Positions 32,588 to 42,679 of a stretch of DNA of 64,000 bases are shown one piece after another (position 1 is the stretch's first letter; every line of letters starts with the position of its first letter). The position numbers were made by a program, and so were the translations under genes. Source of the stretch: Mesorhizobium sp. (GTDB lineage Bacteria; Pseudomonadota; Alphaproteobacteria; Rhizobiales; Rhizobiaceae); the NCBI GenBank assembly GCA_027492275.1, contig JAPUFC010000077.1:96083-160082 (forward strand). Reading direction: 5' to 3'. The notes under the pieces are model-generated. The model did no database searches. It was not told the origin of the DNA and was given only the letters and a program-made list of their open reading frames with translations.

Positions 32588-33490
32588 TCAGCCGGCGGAA
32601 AACGCGGTGCTGCCGGCCGCGGCCAGCGGCAGGTAGCGGCGCACGAGGTCCTCGACATGCGCGTTGCGCTGGCGTGCGCTGTCGGCGCCCATCACGACGA
32701 CGATCAGGCTGCGCCCGCCCGTCCTGACCGAGGTGACGATGTTGTAGCCGGACGCCCGGATGTAGCCGGTCTTGATGCCGTCGACGCCATCGACCCGGCC
32801 GAGCAGGTCGTTGTGGCCGCGCACCATGCGGCCGCGGAAGGTGAACTGCCGGGCCGAGAAATAGACGAAATGCTGGGGAAAGCGCTGGCGCAGCGCAAGC
32901 CCGAGCAGCGCCATGTCGCGCGCCGTGGTGCGCTGGTCGGGGTCGGGCAGCCCCGAGGCGTTGCGGAAGGTGGTTGCAGTCATGCCGAGCTGGCGCGCCC
33001 GCGCCGTCATCAGCGACGCGAAGGCAGGCTCGCTGCCGCCCAGGAACTCGCCCACCGCCGACGCCACGTCGTTGGCCGACTTCACGCACAGCGCGTTGAT
33101 GGCCGATTCCACGTCGATCGCGTCGCCGGGCCGGAAGCCGATCTTGGTGGGCGGCATGCGCGCGGCCGCCGCCGAGACGGGGATCGGCGTCGACGTGGTG
33201 ACGCGTCCGCTCTCCATCGCCTCGAAGAGCATGAACAGCGTCATCATCTTGGTGAGCGAGGCGGGATAGCGCGGGGCCGCGCCGTTCTGGTCAAGGAGGA
33301 CCTTGCCGTTGGAGGCGTCGATCACCAGCGCCGAATAGCGCCCCGGCGTCGTGGAAGGGATGGTCATCGCCTCCTCGGGCGAGGTCGTCGCGCAGCCGGA
33401 AAGCAGCGCCCCCGCCAGCATCAGCAGTACAGCGCGGCGGGGCACGGGACCGGCCGGCACGGCGGAGGAGGCGGGTATCGAATCGGTCAT
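32588..33490 (-). CDS. D-alanyl-D-alanine carboxypeptidase (serine peptidase S11), predicted lipoprotein
   Basis: The 300-residue enzyme trims pentapeptide side chains of peptidoglycan. It carries the three penicillin-binding motifs: SLTK (about residue 78), SAN (about 138) and KTG (about 242). The N-terminal signal ends in a lipobox (LAGALLSGC), so it is probably a lipoprotein rather than anchored by a C-terminal helix as in classical DacA; the second C-terminal domain of DacA is also missing. The ATG at 33,490 is clear. It is divergent from the PAS-GGDEF gene. Confidence 0.92.
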   Translation of the reverse strand: MTDSIPASSAVPAGPVPRRAVLLMLAGALLSGCATTSPEEAMTIPSTTPGRYSALVIDASNGKVLLDQNGAAPRYPASLTKMMTLFMLFEAMESGRVTTSTPIPVSAAAARMPPTKIGFRPGDAIDVESAINALCVKSANDVASAVGEFLGGSEPAFASLMTARARQLGMTATTFRNASGLPDPDQRTTARDMALLGLALRQRFPQHFVYFSARQFTFRGRMVRGHNDLLGRVDGVDGIKTGYIRASGYNIVTSVRTGGRSLIVVVMGADSARQRNAHVEDLVRRYLPLAAAGSTAFSAG

Positions 33491-33662
33491 GCTGCAAAGT
33501 TTTCAGGGTCGTTCCAGGGCCTTAGCCTATTCCGTCGCCGCGTGCCATCGTCTGCCGGCAACACCGGCCGCGCCATCGCCGGTTAATCCTATGGCAAGCA
33601 TTGCGGCCTAACGTGACGCAAGGACAGCCGCGCCAAGGCGCGTGCAATTGCGGGCAGGGGTG

Positions 33663-34646
33663 ATGCGACCAGCGAACGAGCCGGAAACCGGGCCGGCGGG
33701 CGATCTGTTGCAGCTGGCGAAGGCCATCGGCAGGATCGGCGGGGTGGTCGACGGCATGCGCGACCGCATGCGCCTGCTCGAGGCCGTGATAGAGAACTTC
33801 CCCGGCGGCATCTCGCTGTTCGACGAGTCCATGAACATGGTGCTGTGCAACCGCCAGCAGAAGATCATGTTGGACTATCCCGACGAGCTGTTCGCCGGCG
33901 GCAACCCCTCGCTGGAGACCCTCGTGCGCTTCAACGCCCAGCGCGGCGAATATGGATTCGGCGACGTGGAGGAGCAGGTCGCGGAGATCATGGCCGTGGT
34001 CGCCGGCGGCGATTCCCGCGTGTTCGACCGTCCGAGGCCGAACGGAAGGATTCTGGAGGTGCGCTGCGTTCCCGTCGAGGGCGGCGGCTGCATCACCACC
34101 TATTTCGACGTGACCGAGCAGCGCCGCACCCAGGCGATGATCGCGCATCTCGCCCTGCACGACGCGCTGACCGACCTTCCGAACCGCAAGCTCTTCGACG
34201 ACAGGCTGCAGACCGCCATTGCCGCGGCCAAGGGCAAGGGCCTGATGGCGCTGCATTATATCGACGTCGACAACTTCAAGCCGGTCAACGACCAGCTCGG
34301 CCATCGCGCCGGCGACACGCTGCTGGTCAGCCTGGCCGAACGGCTGCGCGGCATCGTGCGCCATGTCGACACGGTGGCCCGCATCGGCGGCGACGAATTC
34401 GCCATCGTGCAGACGGGCCTGCGGCGTCCCAACGACGCCGCCGTGCTGGCGCGCCGCATCCTCGGCGAGTTCGGCAAGCCCTTCTCGGTCGGCAGCGAGG
34501 ACGTCAAGGTCGGCGTCTCCATCGGCATCGCCCTGGCGCCCAAGGACGGGGTCAGCGCGCACGACATGCAGGTCAAGGCCGACAATGCGCTCTACCGCAG
34601 CAAGTCCTCGGGCCGCGGGCGCTTCTCCTTCTTCGAGGCGGCCTGA
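33663..34646 (+). CDS. Cytoplasmic PAS-GGDEF diguanylate cyclase
   Basis: The 327-residue protein has a short coiled N-terminus, a PAS-7-type domain (IENFPGGISLFDESMN, about 45-150) and a GGDEF domain with RIGGDEFAIV. An inhibitory RxxD site five residues upstream is not evident. No transmembrane segment is seen, so it should sense a cytoplasmic signal and make cyclic di-GMP. The ATG at 33,663 follows AGGGG closely; an upstream TTG/ATG frame exists at 33,642. The next gene begins 23 bases after its stop. Confidence 0.9.
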   Translation: MRPANEPETGPAGDLLQLAKAIGRIGGVVDGMRDRMRLLEAVIENFPGGISLFDESMNMVLCNRQQKIMLDYPDELFAGGNPSLETLVRFNAQRGEYGFGDVEEQVAEIMAVVAGGDSRVFDRPRPNGRILEVRCVPVEGGGCITTYFDVTEQRRTQAMIAHLALHDALTDLPNRKLFDDRLQTAIAAAKGKGLMALHYIDVDNFKPVNDQLGHRAGDTLLVSLAERLRGIVRHVDTVARIGGDEFAIVQTGLRRPNDAAVLARRILGEFGKPFSVGSEDVKVGVSIGIALAPKDGVSAHDMQVKADNALYRSKSSGRGRFSFFEAA

Positions 34647-34669
34647 CGACGCTCCCGGAGGGCGGAACG

Positions 34670-35767
34670 ATGGACGAGCTTCATCTCGCGGCGGCGGGCA
34701 TCGCGGTGACCGTCGATCTGCGGGTCGGCCACATCGCCGACCTCGTCATCGATCATACCGGGAAAAGGCTGCGGCCACTGCATCGCGCGCCCTGGGCGGA
34801 CGAGGCCGGCGCGGAGCTGGAAAGCCTGGGCGGCGGCCTGCGCTACCTTTCGGGCGACTTCCTCTGCGCCCCGTTCTCGGCCAGCGATGTCGAGCCCGCG
34901 CCGCCGCATGGCTGGACGGCCAGCAGCCGCTGGACGGTCGAGACAACCGAAAAGCTGCCGGACGGCATGCGCGCCCGCCTGAAGCTGGCGCGTCGCATCA
35001 TGGGCGCGACCGTCGAGAAGATCCTCACCCTGCGCGACGGCCACCCCTTCCTGTATCAGGAGCATGTCTTCCATGGCGGGGAAGGGGCCATTCCCGTCGC
35101 CCACCATGCCATGACCGTCATGCGCGACGGCGGCCGCCTGTCCTTCTCGCCCAAGCGCCTGGCGCTGACGCCGGACGTGCCGCTGGAGCCCGATCCGGCG
35201 CGCGGGCGCTACAGGCTGGTCTACCCCGCGCGGTCGGACGATCTCCATGCCTTTCCGAGCCTGTCCGGACCCACCGACCTCGCCGACTACCGGACGGGCC
35301 GGCGCACGGAGGACTTCGTCATGCTGGTCGAGGCCGGGCACGCAGGGCCGGGCTGGACCGCCGTGGCGCGGCGCGCCGAGCGGGACCTCGTGCTGGTGCT
35401 GAAGAACCCGGCCGATCTGCCCGTCACCATGCTGTGGCTGAGCGACGGCGGCCGCGACTATGCGCCGTGGAACGGCCGCCATCTCGGCGTGCTGGGCATC
35501 GAGGACGGGCGCACGGCCGTCGGCCATGCGGCGTCGCTGGGCGACAATCCGCTGCGGCGCGAAGGCGTCGCCACCAGCTTCGCGCTCGCGCCGGAAGGGC
35601 GCGTGGCCTTCCGGCAGGTGATCGGCGGCATCTGGCTGGACAATGGCGCGGCGGCGCCGTCGCACCTGTCGGTCGCGGGCGAAACGCTCACCGCCGGCTT
35701 CGCCGACGGCAAGACCCTGGCCTCGCCCTTTGACGGCGCATTTCTCGCGTCGCCGCCTGCCGTCTGA
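34670..35767 (+). CDS. Aldose-1-epimerase-fold protein of unknown specificity
   Basis: The 365-residue protein looks like a galactose-mutarotase-like beta-sandwich: LRPLHRAPWADE early, GGGLRYLSGDFLCAPF, and QEHVFHGGEGAIPVAHH. Many His and aromatic residues are placed as in sugar-binding members of the superfamily. I cannot name a family. GGAGGG precedes the ATG at 34,670. It is only 23 bases after the diguanylate cyclase, so shared transcription is likely, but no functional link is apparent. It ends 27 bases before the convergent GST gene. Confidence 0.75.
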   Translation: MDELHLAAAGIAVTVDLRVGHIADLVIDHTGKRLRPLHRAPWADEAGAELESLGGGLRYLSGDFLCAPFSASDVEPAPPHGWTASSRWTVETTEKLPDGMRARLKLARRIMGATVEKILTLRDGHPFLYQEHVFHGGEGAIPVAHHAMTVMRDGGRLSFSPKRLALTPDVPLEPDPARGRYRLVYPARSDDLHAFPSLSGPTDLADYRTGRRTEDFVMLVEAGHAGPGWTAVARRAERDLVLVLKNPADLPVTMLWLSDGGRDYAPWNGRHLGVLGIEDGRTAVGHAASLGDNPLRREGVATSFALAPEGRVAFRQVIGGIWLDNGAAAPSHLSVAGETLTAGFADGKTLASPFDGAFLASPPAV

Positions 35768-35794
35768 AAAAGAACGCGGCGTCCCGGCCCGCTT

Positions 35795-36499
35795 CTACGG
35801 CCGCGCCGGGATGTTTAGGCCGCGCTGCGAGGCCGGCCGCGCCGCCGCGCGCTCCATCCAGCCCATGACCTTCGGATAGGTGTCGAGGCCGAGGAAACTG
35901 GACGCCTCATAGGTGGTCTTGAGCGCACGCACCCACGGAAAGGAGATGATGTCGGCGATGGTGTAGTCGTCGCCCATGATCCATTCGCGCTGCGCCAGCC
36001 GCTCCTCCAGCACGCCGAGCAGGCGCTTGCTCTCGGTGGCGTAGCGCTCCAGGGGCCGCTTGTCCTCGATCTCGCGGCCGGCGAACTTGAAGAAGAAGCC
36101 GAACTGCCCGAACATCGGGCCGATCCCCGCCATCTGGAAGAAGACCCATTGCAGCGTCTCGTAGCGCAGCGCGGCATCTTTCGGCATCAGCCTGCCCGTC
36201 TTCTCCGCCAGGTAGACGAGGATCGCGCCGGATTCGAACAGCGCCAGCGGCTTTCCGCCGGGCCCGTCGGGATCGACGATCGCCGGGATCTTGCCGTTCG
36301 GGTTGAGCGACAGGAATTCGTGCGTGCGCGTTTCGTCCTTCATGATGTTGACGAGGTGCGCCTCGTAGGGCAGGCCGACCTCCTCCAGCGCGATCGCCAC
36401 CTTGACGCCGTTCGGCGTCGGGAACGAATAGAGCTGAAGCCGCTCGGGATGCTTGGCCGGCCAGCGGCTCCTGATCGCTGTTTGCGAGAGATCGTCCAT
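35795..36499 (-). CDS. Glutathione S-transferase family protein (YghU/YfcG-like)
   Basis: The 234-residue protein has a thioredoxin-fold N-terminal domain (LYSFPTPNGVKVAIALEEVGLPYE, with NPNGKIPAIVD and FESGAILVYLAEK for glutathione binding). The all-helical C-terminal domain contains WVFFQMAGIGPMFGQ. This matches the Nu/YfcG group with disulfide-bond oxidoreductase activity on glutathione. GGAGG precedes the ATG at 36,499. It is divergent from the urease operon, with 98 bases between the starts. Confidence 0.9.
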   Translation of the reverse strand: MDDLSQTAIRSRWPAKHPERLQLYSFPTPNGVKVAIALEEVGLPYEAHLVNIMKDETRTHEFLSLNPNGKIPAIVDPDGPGGKPLALFESGAILVYLAEKTGRLMPKDAALRYETLQWVFFQMAGIGPMFGQFGFFFKFAGREIEDKRPLERYATESKRLLGVLEERLAQREWIMGDDYTIADIISFPWVRALKTTYEASSFLGLDTYPKVMGWMERAAARPASQRGLNIPARP

Positions 36500-36597
36500 G
36501 GCTTGGTCCTCCAATCCTGCCCTGCTACAGCACGTCGCGGCCGGGCTTCGGTTCACGGGACATATGGTCTTTCGACCGTTTTTCCAACACAGTCGTG

Positions 36598-37488
36598 ATG
36601 GCGCGTGGCGCGTTTGGCAAGGGCACGGATTTCCGGAATGGCGGGGTGGTGAGAGCGGAGCCTGACGTGGCGAACGTCCTGTCCTCGCAGCGCGTCCGCG
36701 CGGAGGCGCGACTGACGGTCGGCGCGCGGGGCGGCGGGACGTGGCTGGAGCGTCTCTATCAGGACGGCGCGGCCAAGGTGCGCCTGCCGGCTGGCTCGCG
36801 CGATCCGCTCGAGGCGATCCTGATCAACACCGCCGGCGGCCTGACCGGCGGCGACCGCATCGCCTGGACCGTCGAGGTCGGCGCGGGCGCGTCGCTCTCC
36901 GTCACCACGCAGGCCTGCGAAAAGCTTTATCGCGCCGCTCATGGACACGCCGAAGCTGCCGTCCGGCTGAACGTGGGCGAGGGCGGGCGTCTCGCCTGGC
37001 TGCCGCAGGAAACGATCGCCTATGACGGCAGCGCCTTCGCGCGGCGGCTGGAGGTCGATCTCGCGCCCGGAGCCACGGCCCTGATCGTGGAGGCCGCCAT
37101 CTTCGGCAGGCGCGCGATGGGCGAGACCGTGGCGCGCGCCGCCTTCCGCGACCGCTGGCGCGTGCGCGTGGACGCAAAACTGGTCCATGCGGATGAAACA
37201 CGGTTGTCCGGCGATCTGCCGGCTTTGTTCGCGCGGCGGGCGTCGCTCGGCGGCGGCACGGCGTTCGCCTCGGTGCTGCTGGTTTCGCCCGCCGCCGGCG
37301 GCTTCGCCGAGGCCGCGCGTGCCATGGTTGGCGCGAGCGGCGGCGTCAGCGCGTGGCAGGTCGCCGGACATGGCAAGCTTCTTGCAAGGCTGGTCGGCGG
37401 CGATGGCTATGATCTGCGCAGCCGCCTCGCGCCTCTCCTGAGCCTGCTCAATGGAGAGGCAGGGCTGCCCAAGGCTTGGTCACTGTAG
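36598..37488 (+). CDS. ureD: Urease accessory protein UreD
   Basis: UreD (UreH) is the first scaffold of the urease activation complex and passes nickel from UreG to UreC. It has the [12 protein letters not shown] motif, the [10 protein letters not shown] block and the GRRAMGE region. The length from ATG 36,598 is 296 residues, a little long. A GTG at about 36,670, behind GGAG and before [15 protein letters not shown], is a good alternative nearer the family's usual N-terminus. It is the first gene of the cluster, and ureA starts 14 bases after it. Confidence 0.92.
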   Translation: MARGAFGKGTDFRNGGVVRAEPDVANVLSSQRVRAEARLTVGARGGGTWLERLYQDGAAKVRLPAGSRDPLEAILINTAGGLTGGDRIAWTVEVGAGASLSVTTQACEKLYRAAHGHAEAAVRLNVGEGGRLAWLPQETIAYDGSAFARRLEVDLAPGATALIVEAAIFGRRAMGETVARAAFRDRWRVRVDAKLVHADETRLSGDLPALFARRASLGGGTAFASVLLVSPAAGGFAEAARAMVGASGGVSAWQVAGHGKLLARLVGGDGYDLRSRLAPLLSLLNGEAGLPKAWSL

Positions 37489-37501
37489 GACGGAAGACGG
37501 C

Positions 37502-37804
37502 ATGAATCTGACGCCTCGCGAAAAAGACAAGCTTCTGGTGGCCATGGCCGCCATGGTCGCGCGCAGGCGGCTGGAGCGCGGCGTGAAGCTCAATCACCCC
37601 GAGGCCGTCGCGCTGATCACCGACTTCGTCGTCGAGGGCGCGCGCGACGGCCGCACCGTCGCCGACCTCATGGAAGCGGGCGCCCATGTGGTGACGCGCG
37701 CCCAGGTCATGGACGGCGTGGCGGACATGATCCACGACGTCCAGGTCGAGGCGACCTTTCCCGACGGCACCAAGCTGGTGACCGTCCACGAGCCCATACG
37801 ATAG
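37502..37804 (+). CDS. ureA: Urease subunit gamma
   Basis: The 100-residue structural subunit is diagnostic: [26 protein letters not shown], then [21 protein letters not shown] and [25 protein letters not shown]. Length equals the family norm. The ATG at 37,502 follows GGA-rich sequence 14 bases after ureD. With UreB and UreC it forms the nickel enzyme that hydrolyses urea to ammonia and carbamate in the cytoplasm. Confidence 0.97.
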   Translation: MNLTPREKDKLLVAMAAMVARRRLERGVKLNHPEAVALITDFVVEGARDGRTVADLMEAGAHVVTRAQVMDGVADMIHDVQVEATFPDGTKLVTVHEPIR

Positions 37805-37848
37805 CTACTCCAACAGGCGGCACGGTTTTGAAAAACGGATTCTCCCTC

Positions 37849-38421
37849 ATGATCGGACGCATCGCCCTCGCCATGGCCGCCCTGCCGCCGATGGCGCTTC
37901 CGGCCTTCGCCCATCCCGATGCGGCCGCACACGGCTCCTTCGCCGCCGGCTTCGCCCATCCCCTGTCCGGCCCCGACCACATCCTGGCGATGGTCGCCGT
38001 CGGCCTGTGGGCCGCGCTGCTCGGCGGGCGGGCCGTGTGGGCCGTGCCGACGGCGTTCGTCGGCATGATGGCGGCCGGATTCGCCGTGGCGCTCGCCGGG
38101 CTCGGCCTTCCTGTCGTGGAGCCGGTGATCGCGGCCTCGGTCGTCGTGCTCGGCCTTCTGGCGCTGGTCGCCCTTCAGGTGCCGACCGTCGCGGGCATGG
38201 CTCTGGTCGGCTTCTTCGCCGTCTTCCACGGCTATGCGCATGGCGGCGAGCTCGGCGCGGCGGGTGCGCTGCCCGTCTGCGTCGGCTTTGCCGTGGCAAC
38301 GGCGCTGCTCCACGGAGCCGGGCTCGGCCTTGGCCGGCTGGCGGCCGGTCGTTGGGTGGCGCGCGCCGCGGGCGGCCTGACCGCGCTTGGCGGACTCCTC
38401 ATCGCGGTGGGGCAGGCATGA
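37849..38421 (+). CDS. ureJ: HupE/UreJ family nickel transporter
   Basis: The ~190-residue membrane protein has a signal-like start ([17 protein letters not shown]) then HPD. The family motif [20 protein letters not shown] carries the His and Asp residues of the nickel site, and FHGYAHGGE is near residue 135. Six to seven transmembrane segments are evident. UreJ-type permeases bring nickel for urease, which fits its place between ureA and ureB. The TTG at 37,828 is an alternative start adding seven residues. Its stop overlaps ureB in ATGA. Confidence 0.9.
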   Translation: MIGRIALAMAALPPMALPAFAHPDAAAHGSFAAGFAHPLSGPDHILAMVAVGLWAALLGGRAVWAVPTAFVGMMAAGFAVALAGLGLPVVEPVIAASVVVLGLLALVALQVPTVAGMALVGFFAVFHGYAHGGELGAAGALPVCVGFAVATALLHGAGLGLGRLAAGRWVARAAGGLTALGGLLIAVGQA

Positions 38422-38723
38422 TTCCGGGAGAAATCGTTCCCGCCGCCGGCGACGTCGAGCTGAACGCCGGCCTGCCCGTCATCCGGCTCAGGGTCGCCAA
38501 CACGGGCGACCGCCCGGTCCAGGTCGGCAGCCACTACCACTTCCACGAGGCCAATCCGGGCCTGCGCTTCGATCGGGAGAAGGCGCGTGGCATGCGCCTC
38601 GACATTCCGGCCGGCACGGCCGTCCGCTTCGAACCTGGGCAGGAGCGGGACGTCTCGCTGGTGCCGCTCGGCGGCGGGCGGACGGTCTACGGTTTCCGCC
38701 AGGCGATCATGGGCCGCCTGTGA
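38418..38723 (+). CDS. ureB: Urease subunit beta
   Basis: The 101-residue subunit shows MIPGEI at its start, the [17 protein letters not shown] block and [16 protein letters not shown] with VYGFR near the end, as in standard UreB. It begins within the ureJ stop codon, so the two are translationally coupled. The next plus-strand gene of the cluster lies 622 bases further on, past a gene on the opposite strand. Confidence 0.97.
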   Translation: MIPGEIVPAAGDVELNAGLPVIRLRVANTGDRPVQVGSHYHFHEANPGLRFDREKARGMRLDIPAGTAVRFEPGQERDVSLVPLGGGRTVYGFRQAIMGRL

Positions 38724-38734
38724 GGATCGGCGGA

Positions 38735-39229
38735 TCAGGCCGGCGGCTTGGCCGCCGCGTAGATGATCACCCGGTCGTCCTCCGGGAATTCGACGGCCAG
38801 CACGTCGCGCGTCATCACCGAGCGCGAATCGATGGCGTGATAGAGCATCGCGTTGCCTTCGAGCTCCTTGCGCAGTTCCGTGATCTCGGCCTCCTTCTCC
38901 TTCAGCTTGGCCTCGATCGGCTGTGGCGGGCCGCCCTCGGTGGTTGTGGCGTCCGGCAGGAACAGGATTTCCACCTCCTTCAGATTGGAGGTCTTGCGGA
39001 CGCGGTCGATGGCCTCGGACGTCTTGTCGATCGCCGCCGCCACCTTGTCGGCCGAGGCGGCGGCGGGAGCTTCCTCCTCGCGCACCTCCGAACCGATGAT
39101 CGTCTCGATGGCCTTCTCGCTGCTCAGCCCCTGCGCCCCGGCGGCTCCCGCCATCGCCAGCCAGGCGGCTCCCGCCGTCGCCAGAAAGACGACCAGCGCG
39201 GCGCCCGGTCTCTGTCTGTTCACAGTCAT
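38735..39229 (-). CDS. Exported coiled-coil protein of unknown function, opposite to the urease genes
   Basis: The 164-residue protein has a signal peptide (AALVVFLATAGAAWLAMAGAAGA, cleavage near residue 33), then an Ala/Lys/Glu-rich region. A likely coiled coil (EAKLKEKEAEITELRKELEG, about 105-125) leads to a short folded tail containing YHAIDSR and DDRVIIYAA. No family recognised. GGGAG precedes the ATG at 39,229, which supports a genuine gene. It is transcribed against ureB and ureC and thus splits the urease cluster. Rhizobial urease clusters do contain unrelated small genes. Confidence 0.78.
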   Translation of the reverse strand: MTVNRQRPGAALVVFLATAGAAWLAMAGAAGAQGLSSEKAIETIIGSEVREEEAPAAASADKVAAAIDKTSEAIDRVRKTSNLKEVEILFLPDATTTEGGPPQPIEAKLKEKEAEITELRKELEGNAMLYHAIDSRSVMTRDVLAVEFPEDDRVIIYAAAKPPA

Positions 39230-39345
39230 CGCATACTCCCTCGTTCAACGCCCAACGCCGATTGGACAGGCGGGTTCCCTTCGCGGGATGCTATGATGCC
39301 GCAGCCGGGCGGATGGCGTCCGGCGACCGATCCGGGAGGAAGACG

Positions 39346-39702
39346 ATGAGCATGAAAGCCTATAAGGGCGGCTGCCAATGCGGCGCGGTGCGTTACGAGG
39401 CGACTGTCGATCTCGACCAGCTTGTGGCCTGCAACTGCTCGCGCTGCGGCAAGCTGGGCTCGATCCTCACCTTCACCGCGGAGGATCAGTTCGACCTGAA
39501 GTCGGGCGGGGAGAGCCTGACGGATTATCTGTTCAACAAGCACGTCATTCATCACATGTTCTGCAAGGTCTGCGGCATCGAATCCTTCGCGCGCGGCACC
39601 GCGCCGGACGGGCGAAAGATGATCGCGGTCAACGCCCGCTGCCTGGACGGCGTCGATGTCCACACGCTGAAGCCGAAGCAGATCGACGGGCGCAGTTTTT
39701 AG
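39346..39702 (+). CDS. GFA-domain protein (glutathione-dependent formaldehyde-activating enzyme fold)
   Basis: The 118-residue protein has the zinc cysteines of the GFA/Mss4-like fold: GGCQCGAVRYE, ACNCSRCGKLG and MFCKVCGIESF. Original Gfa couples formaldehyde to glutathione, but most family members are uncharacterised and the catalytic claim is disputed even for Gfa. A GGGAGGA ribosome site lies five bases before the ATG at 39,346. It is 21 bases upstream of ureC in the same direction and so is probably cotranscribed with it. A link to urea metabolism is not evident. Confidence 0.88.
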   Translation: MSMKAYKGGCQCGAVRYEATVDLDQLVACNCSRCGKLGSILTFTAEDQFDLKSGGESLTDYLFNKHVIHHMFCKVCGIESFARGTAPDGRKMIAVNARCLDGVDVHTLKPKQIDGRSF

Positions 39703-39723
39703 GGCCGGAGGACGCAAAACTGC

Positions 39724-41436
39724 ATGCCGACGAAAATCTCCCGCGCCGCCTATGCCCGGATGTTCGGCCCGACCGTCGGCGACCGGGTGCGGCTGGCCGA
39801 CACCGAGCTCTTCATCGAGGTGGAGAAGGACTTCACCACCTATGGCGAGGAGGTGAAGTTCGGCGGCGGCAAGGTCATCCGCGACGGCATGGGCCAGAGC
39901 CAGCTTTCACGCGCGCAAGGCGCCGTGGACACCGTCATCACCAACGCGCTGGTGGTCGACCACACCGGCATCTACAAGGCCGATATCGGCCTGCGGGACG
40001 GCCGCATCGCGGCCATCGGCAAGGCCGGCAACCCGGACACGCAGCCCGGCGTGACGATCGTCGTCGGTCCGGGCACCGAGGCGATCGCGGGGGAGGGCAG
40101 GATCGTCACCGCCGGCGGCTTTGACGCGCATATCCACTTCATCTGCCCGCAGCAGATCGAGGAGGCGCTGAACGCCGGCTTGACGACGATGCTCGGCGGC
40201 GGCACCGGCCCGGCGCACGGCACGCTGGCCACCACCTGTACGCCCGGCCCCTGGCATCTCGGGCGCATGATCCAGTCCTTCGACGCCTTTCCGATGAACA
40301 TCGGCCTGTCGGCCAAGGGCAACGCCTCGCTGCCGGCTGCGCTGGAGGAAATGTTGCTGGGCGGCGCCTGCGCGATGAAGCTGCACGAGGACTGGGGCAC
40401 GACCCCGGCGGCGATCGACTGCTGCCTGTCCGTCGCCGACCAGTTCGACGTGCAGGTGATGATCCATACCGACACGCTGAACGAGAGCGGTTTCGTCGAG
40501 GACACGGTGTCGGCGATCCGGGGCCGCACCATCCACGCCTTCCACACGGAGGGCGCGGGCGGCGGCCATGCGCCGGACATCATCAAGGTCTGCGGCCTGC
40601 CCAACGTCATCCCGTCGTCCACGAATCCGACGCGGCCCTACACGCAAAACACCATCGCCGAGCATCTCGACATGCTGATGGTCTGCCATCACCTGTCGCC
40701 GTCCATCCCCGAGGACATCGCCTTCGCCGAAAGCCGCATCCGCAAGGAGACGATCGCCGCCGAGGATATCCTGCACGACATCGGCGCCTTCTCGATCATC
40801 TCGTCGGACAGCCAGGCCATGGGGCGTGTCGGGGAGGTCATCATCCGCACATGGCAGACGGCCGACAAGATGAAGCGGCAGCGCGGCCCGCTGAAGGGGG
40901 AGACCGGCGACAACGACAATCTGCGCGTGCGCCGCTACATCGCCAAATACACGATCAACCCGGCCATCGCGCACGGCCTGTCGAAGCATATCGGCTCGAT
41001 CGAGGTCGGCAAGCGCGCCGATCTCGTGCTGTGGAACCCGGCCTTCTTCGGCGTCAAGCCCGACATGGTCATCCTCGGCGGCATGATCGCGGCGGCGCCC
41101 ATGGGCGACCCCAACGCCTCGATCCCGACGCCGCAGCCGGTGCACTACCGGCCGATGTTCGCCAGCTTCGGCAAGGCCGTCGCGGCGTCCTCCGTGACGT
41201 TCGTGTCGAAGGCCGCGCTCGACGCCGGGCTGCAACGGAAGCTCGGCGTGGACAAGACGATGCTGGCGGTGGAGAACACGCGCGGCGGCATCGGCAAGCG
41301 TTCCATGGTGCTCAACGACGCCACGCCGCATGTCGAGGTCGACCCCGAAACCTACGAGGTGCGCGCCGACGGCGAGCTTCTGACCTGCGAGCCGGCCACG
41401 GTCCTGCCCATGGCGCAGCGCTATTTCCTGTTTTGA
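39724..41436 (+). CDS. ureC: Urease subunit alpha
   Basis: The 570-residue catalytic subunit binds two nickel ions through a carbamylated lysine. FDAHIHF supplies two nickel histidines, [10 protein letters not shown] the lysine, MIHTDTLNE and [14 protein letters not shown] further His ligands. MVCHHL is the active-site flap with the catalytic His, and [12 protein letters not shown] has the metal Asp. No residue of the site is missing. GGAGG lies upstream of the ATG. It follows the GFA gene and is separated from ureE by an inserted DUF29 gene. Confidence 0.98.
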   Translation: MPTKISRAAYARMFGPTVGDRVRLADTELFIEVEKDFTTYGEEVKFGGGKVIRDGMGQSQLSRAQGAVDTVITNALVVDHTGIYKADIGLRDGRIAAIGKAGNPDTQPGVTIVVGPGTEAIAGEGRIVTAGGFDAHIHFICPQQIEEALNAGLTTMLGGGTGPAHGTLATTCTPGPWHLGRMIQSFDAFPMNIGLSAKGNASLPAALEEMLLGGACAMKLHEDWGTTPAAIDCCLSVADQFDVQVMIHTDTLNESGFVEDTVSAIRGRTIHAFHTEGAGGGHAPDIIKVCGLPNVIPSSTNPTRPYTQNTIAEHLDMLMVCHHLSPSIPEDIAFAESRIRKETIAAEDILHDIGAFSIISSDSQAMGRVGEVIIRTWQTADKMKRQRGPLKGETGDNDNLRVRRYIAKYTINPAIAHGLSKHIGSIEVGKRADLVLWNPAFFGVKPDMVILGGMIAAAPMGDPNASIPTPQPVHYRPMFASFGKAVAASSVTFVSKAALDAGLQRKLGVDKTMLAVENTRGGIGKRSMVLNDATPHVEVDPETYEVRADGELLTCEPATVLPMAQRYFLF

Positions 41437-41450
41437 GGGGGTAGCCATGC

Positions 41451-41482
41451 GCCGTACACGGTTTGTCAGATGCCGTGCACGG
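41451..41482. repeat. Pair of near-identical 11-bp repeats after ureC
   Basis: GCCGTACACGG at 41,451 and GCCGTGCACGG at 41,472 differ by one base and are 21 bases apart start to start, two helical turns. The second contains the palindrome CCGTGCACGG. They lie in the 140-base interval between ureC and the DUF29 gene and could be a regulator site or a recombination scar. Confidence 0.4.
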
Positions 41483-41576
41483 TCGTCCGTTGCGCCATGG
41501 GGTTTTCTTGCCCTCTCAAAGGCCGATCTGACGAAAATTGCTGGAAACTCGACCTGACAAGCGCGACATTCCCGCC

Positions 41577-42065
41577 ATGAACAAGCATCTGTGGAAACAG
41601 CAACTGACGCCCTACGAGGCGGACTATGCTCGCTGGTGCACGGAGCAGGGCGCCCTGCTGCGCGGGAGCAGGCTCGCCGACCTCGATCGCGACAATCTTG
41701 CCGAGGAGATCGAGAGCTTGGGGCGGAGCCAGAAACATGAAATCCGGAGCCGGATGAAAATTCTCATCCAGCACCTTCTGAAGTGGGAATTTCGACCGCA
41801 AGGGCGATCGAACAGCTGGCAGTCCTCGATCTCAGAGCAGCGCACGCATATCGCCGGCCTTCTGGCCGACAGTCCAAGCCTGAAAGATTTTCCAGCCGAG
41901 GCGGCGGTGTGGGCCTACCCGCATGCCCGCTGGGCAGCGAGCATCGAAACGGCGCTGCCCGAAGGCACCCTTCCGCTCCAATGTCCCTATTCGCCGACGC
42001 AACTGCTGGACGAGGCTTTCATGCCCGGCGAAATCTGGACGCCTTCCAAACTGGCTCGCGATTGA
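41577..42065 (+). CDS. DUF29 family protein inserted in the urease cluster
   Basis: The 162-residue protein matches DUF29 (PF01724): [20 protein letters not shown], then [24 protein letters not shown], and the central LLKWEFRP block. The function of the family is unknown; members are common in cyanobacteria and rhizobia, often in variable genome positions. Upstream sequence 41,460-41,576 has a lower GC content than ureC. The stop is only five bases before the ureE start, so ureE translation may depend on it. The ATG at 41,577 is the first that matches the family N-terminus. Confidence 0.85.
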   Translation: MNKHLWKQQLTPYEADYARWCTEQGALLRGSRLADLDRDNLAEEIESLGRSQKHEIRSRMKILIQHLLKWEFRPQGRSNSWQSSISEQRTHIAGLLADSPSLKDFPAEAAVWAYPHARWAASIETALPEGTLPLQCPYSPTQLLDEAFMPGEIWTPSKLARD

Positions 42066-42070
42066 AAAGC

Positions 42071-42679
42071 ATGAAAATCTCCACCAGCACCGATTTCACC
42101 AAGCTGCCGCGCGTCGCCTCGCTCGCCAAGGCCGGCACAGCCGCCCCCCAGCCCTTCGACAGCGTCGTGCTCGCCCATGACGAGCGGCATCTGCGCCGAC
42201 GCGTCCTGGCCTTGCGGGGCGGCGAGAAGGTGCTGGTCGATTTCCTCGAACCGGTGCACCTCGAGGACGGCGACCGCCTCCTGCTGGAAGACGGCCGCGC
42301 CGTCGGCATCGTGGCGGCGGACGAGGATCTGCTGGAAGTCCGCGCCCGCGACCCGCGCCATCTGACCGAACTCGCCTGGCACATCGGCAACCGGCACCTC
42401 GCGGCCGGCATCGAGGCGGACCGCATCCTGATCCTGCGCGACCATGTCATCGAGGCGATGCTGGAGGGTTTGGGCGCGAGCGTCGCCGAGGTGACCGCCC
42501 CGTTCCAGCCCGCGCGCGGCGCCTATTCGGGCCAGTCGCACGGCCATGCGCATCACGGCCACGAGCATCATGGCCATCACGATCACGATCACGACCATGG
42601 GCATGACCACGAACACGGCGAACGCGACCGCTTCGGCCGCCTGCCCGGCGATCCGCACTACGGCCACAATCATGCCTGA
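42071..42679 (+). CDS. ureE: Urease accessory protein UreE, with long His-rich tail
   Basis: The 202-residue nickel metallochaperone has the UreE N-terminal domain ([25 protein letters not shown]) and the C-terminal nickel domain ([30 protein letters not shown]). It then ends in a tail of about 28 residues with 15 histidines plus a final HYGHNHA. Such tails store and buffer nickel. Its last eight bases overlap ureF, and its start lies five bases after the DUF29 stop. Confidence 0.95.
   Translation: MKISTSTDFTKLPRVASLAKAGTAAPQPFDSVVLAHDERHLRRRVLALRGGEKVLVDFLEPVHLEDGDRLLLEDGRAVGIVAADEDLLEVRARDPRHLTELAWHIGNRHLAAGIEADRILILRDHVIEAMLEGLGASVAEVTAPFQPARGAYSGQSHGHAHHGHEHHGHHDHDHDHGHDHEHGERDRFGRLPGDPHYGHNHA

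Noticed and set aside
42540..42640. His-codon-rich repeat at the ureE 3' end as a separate repeat element
   Set aside because: It is explained by the nickel-binding His tail of UreE and stays in frame.
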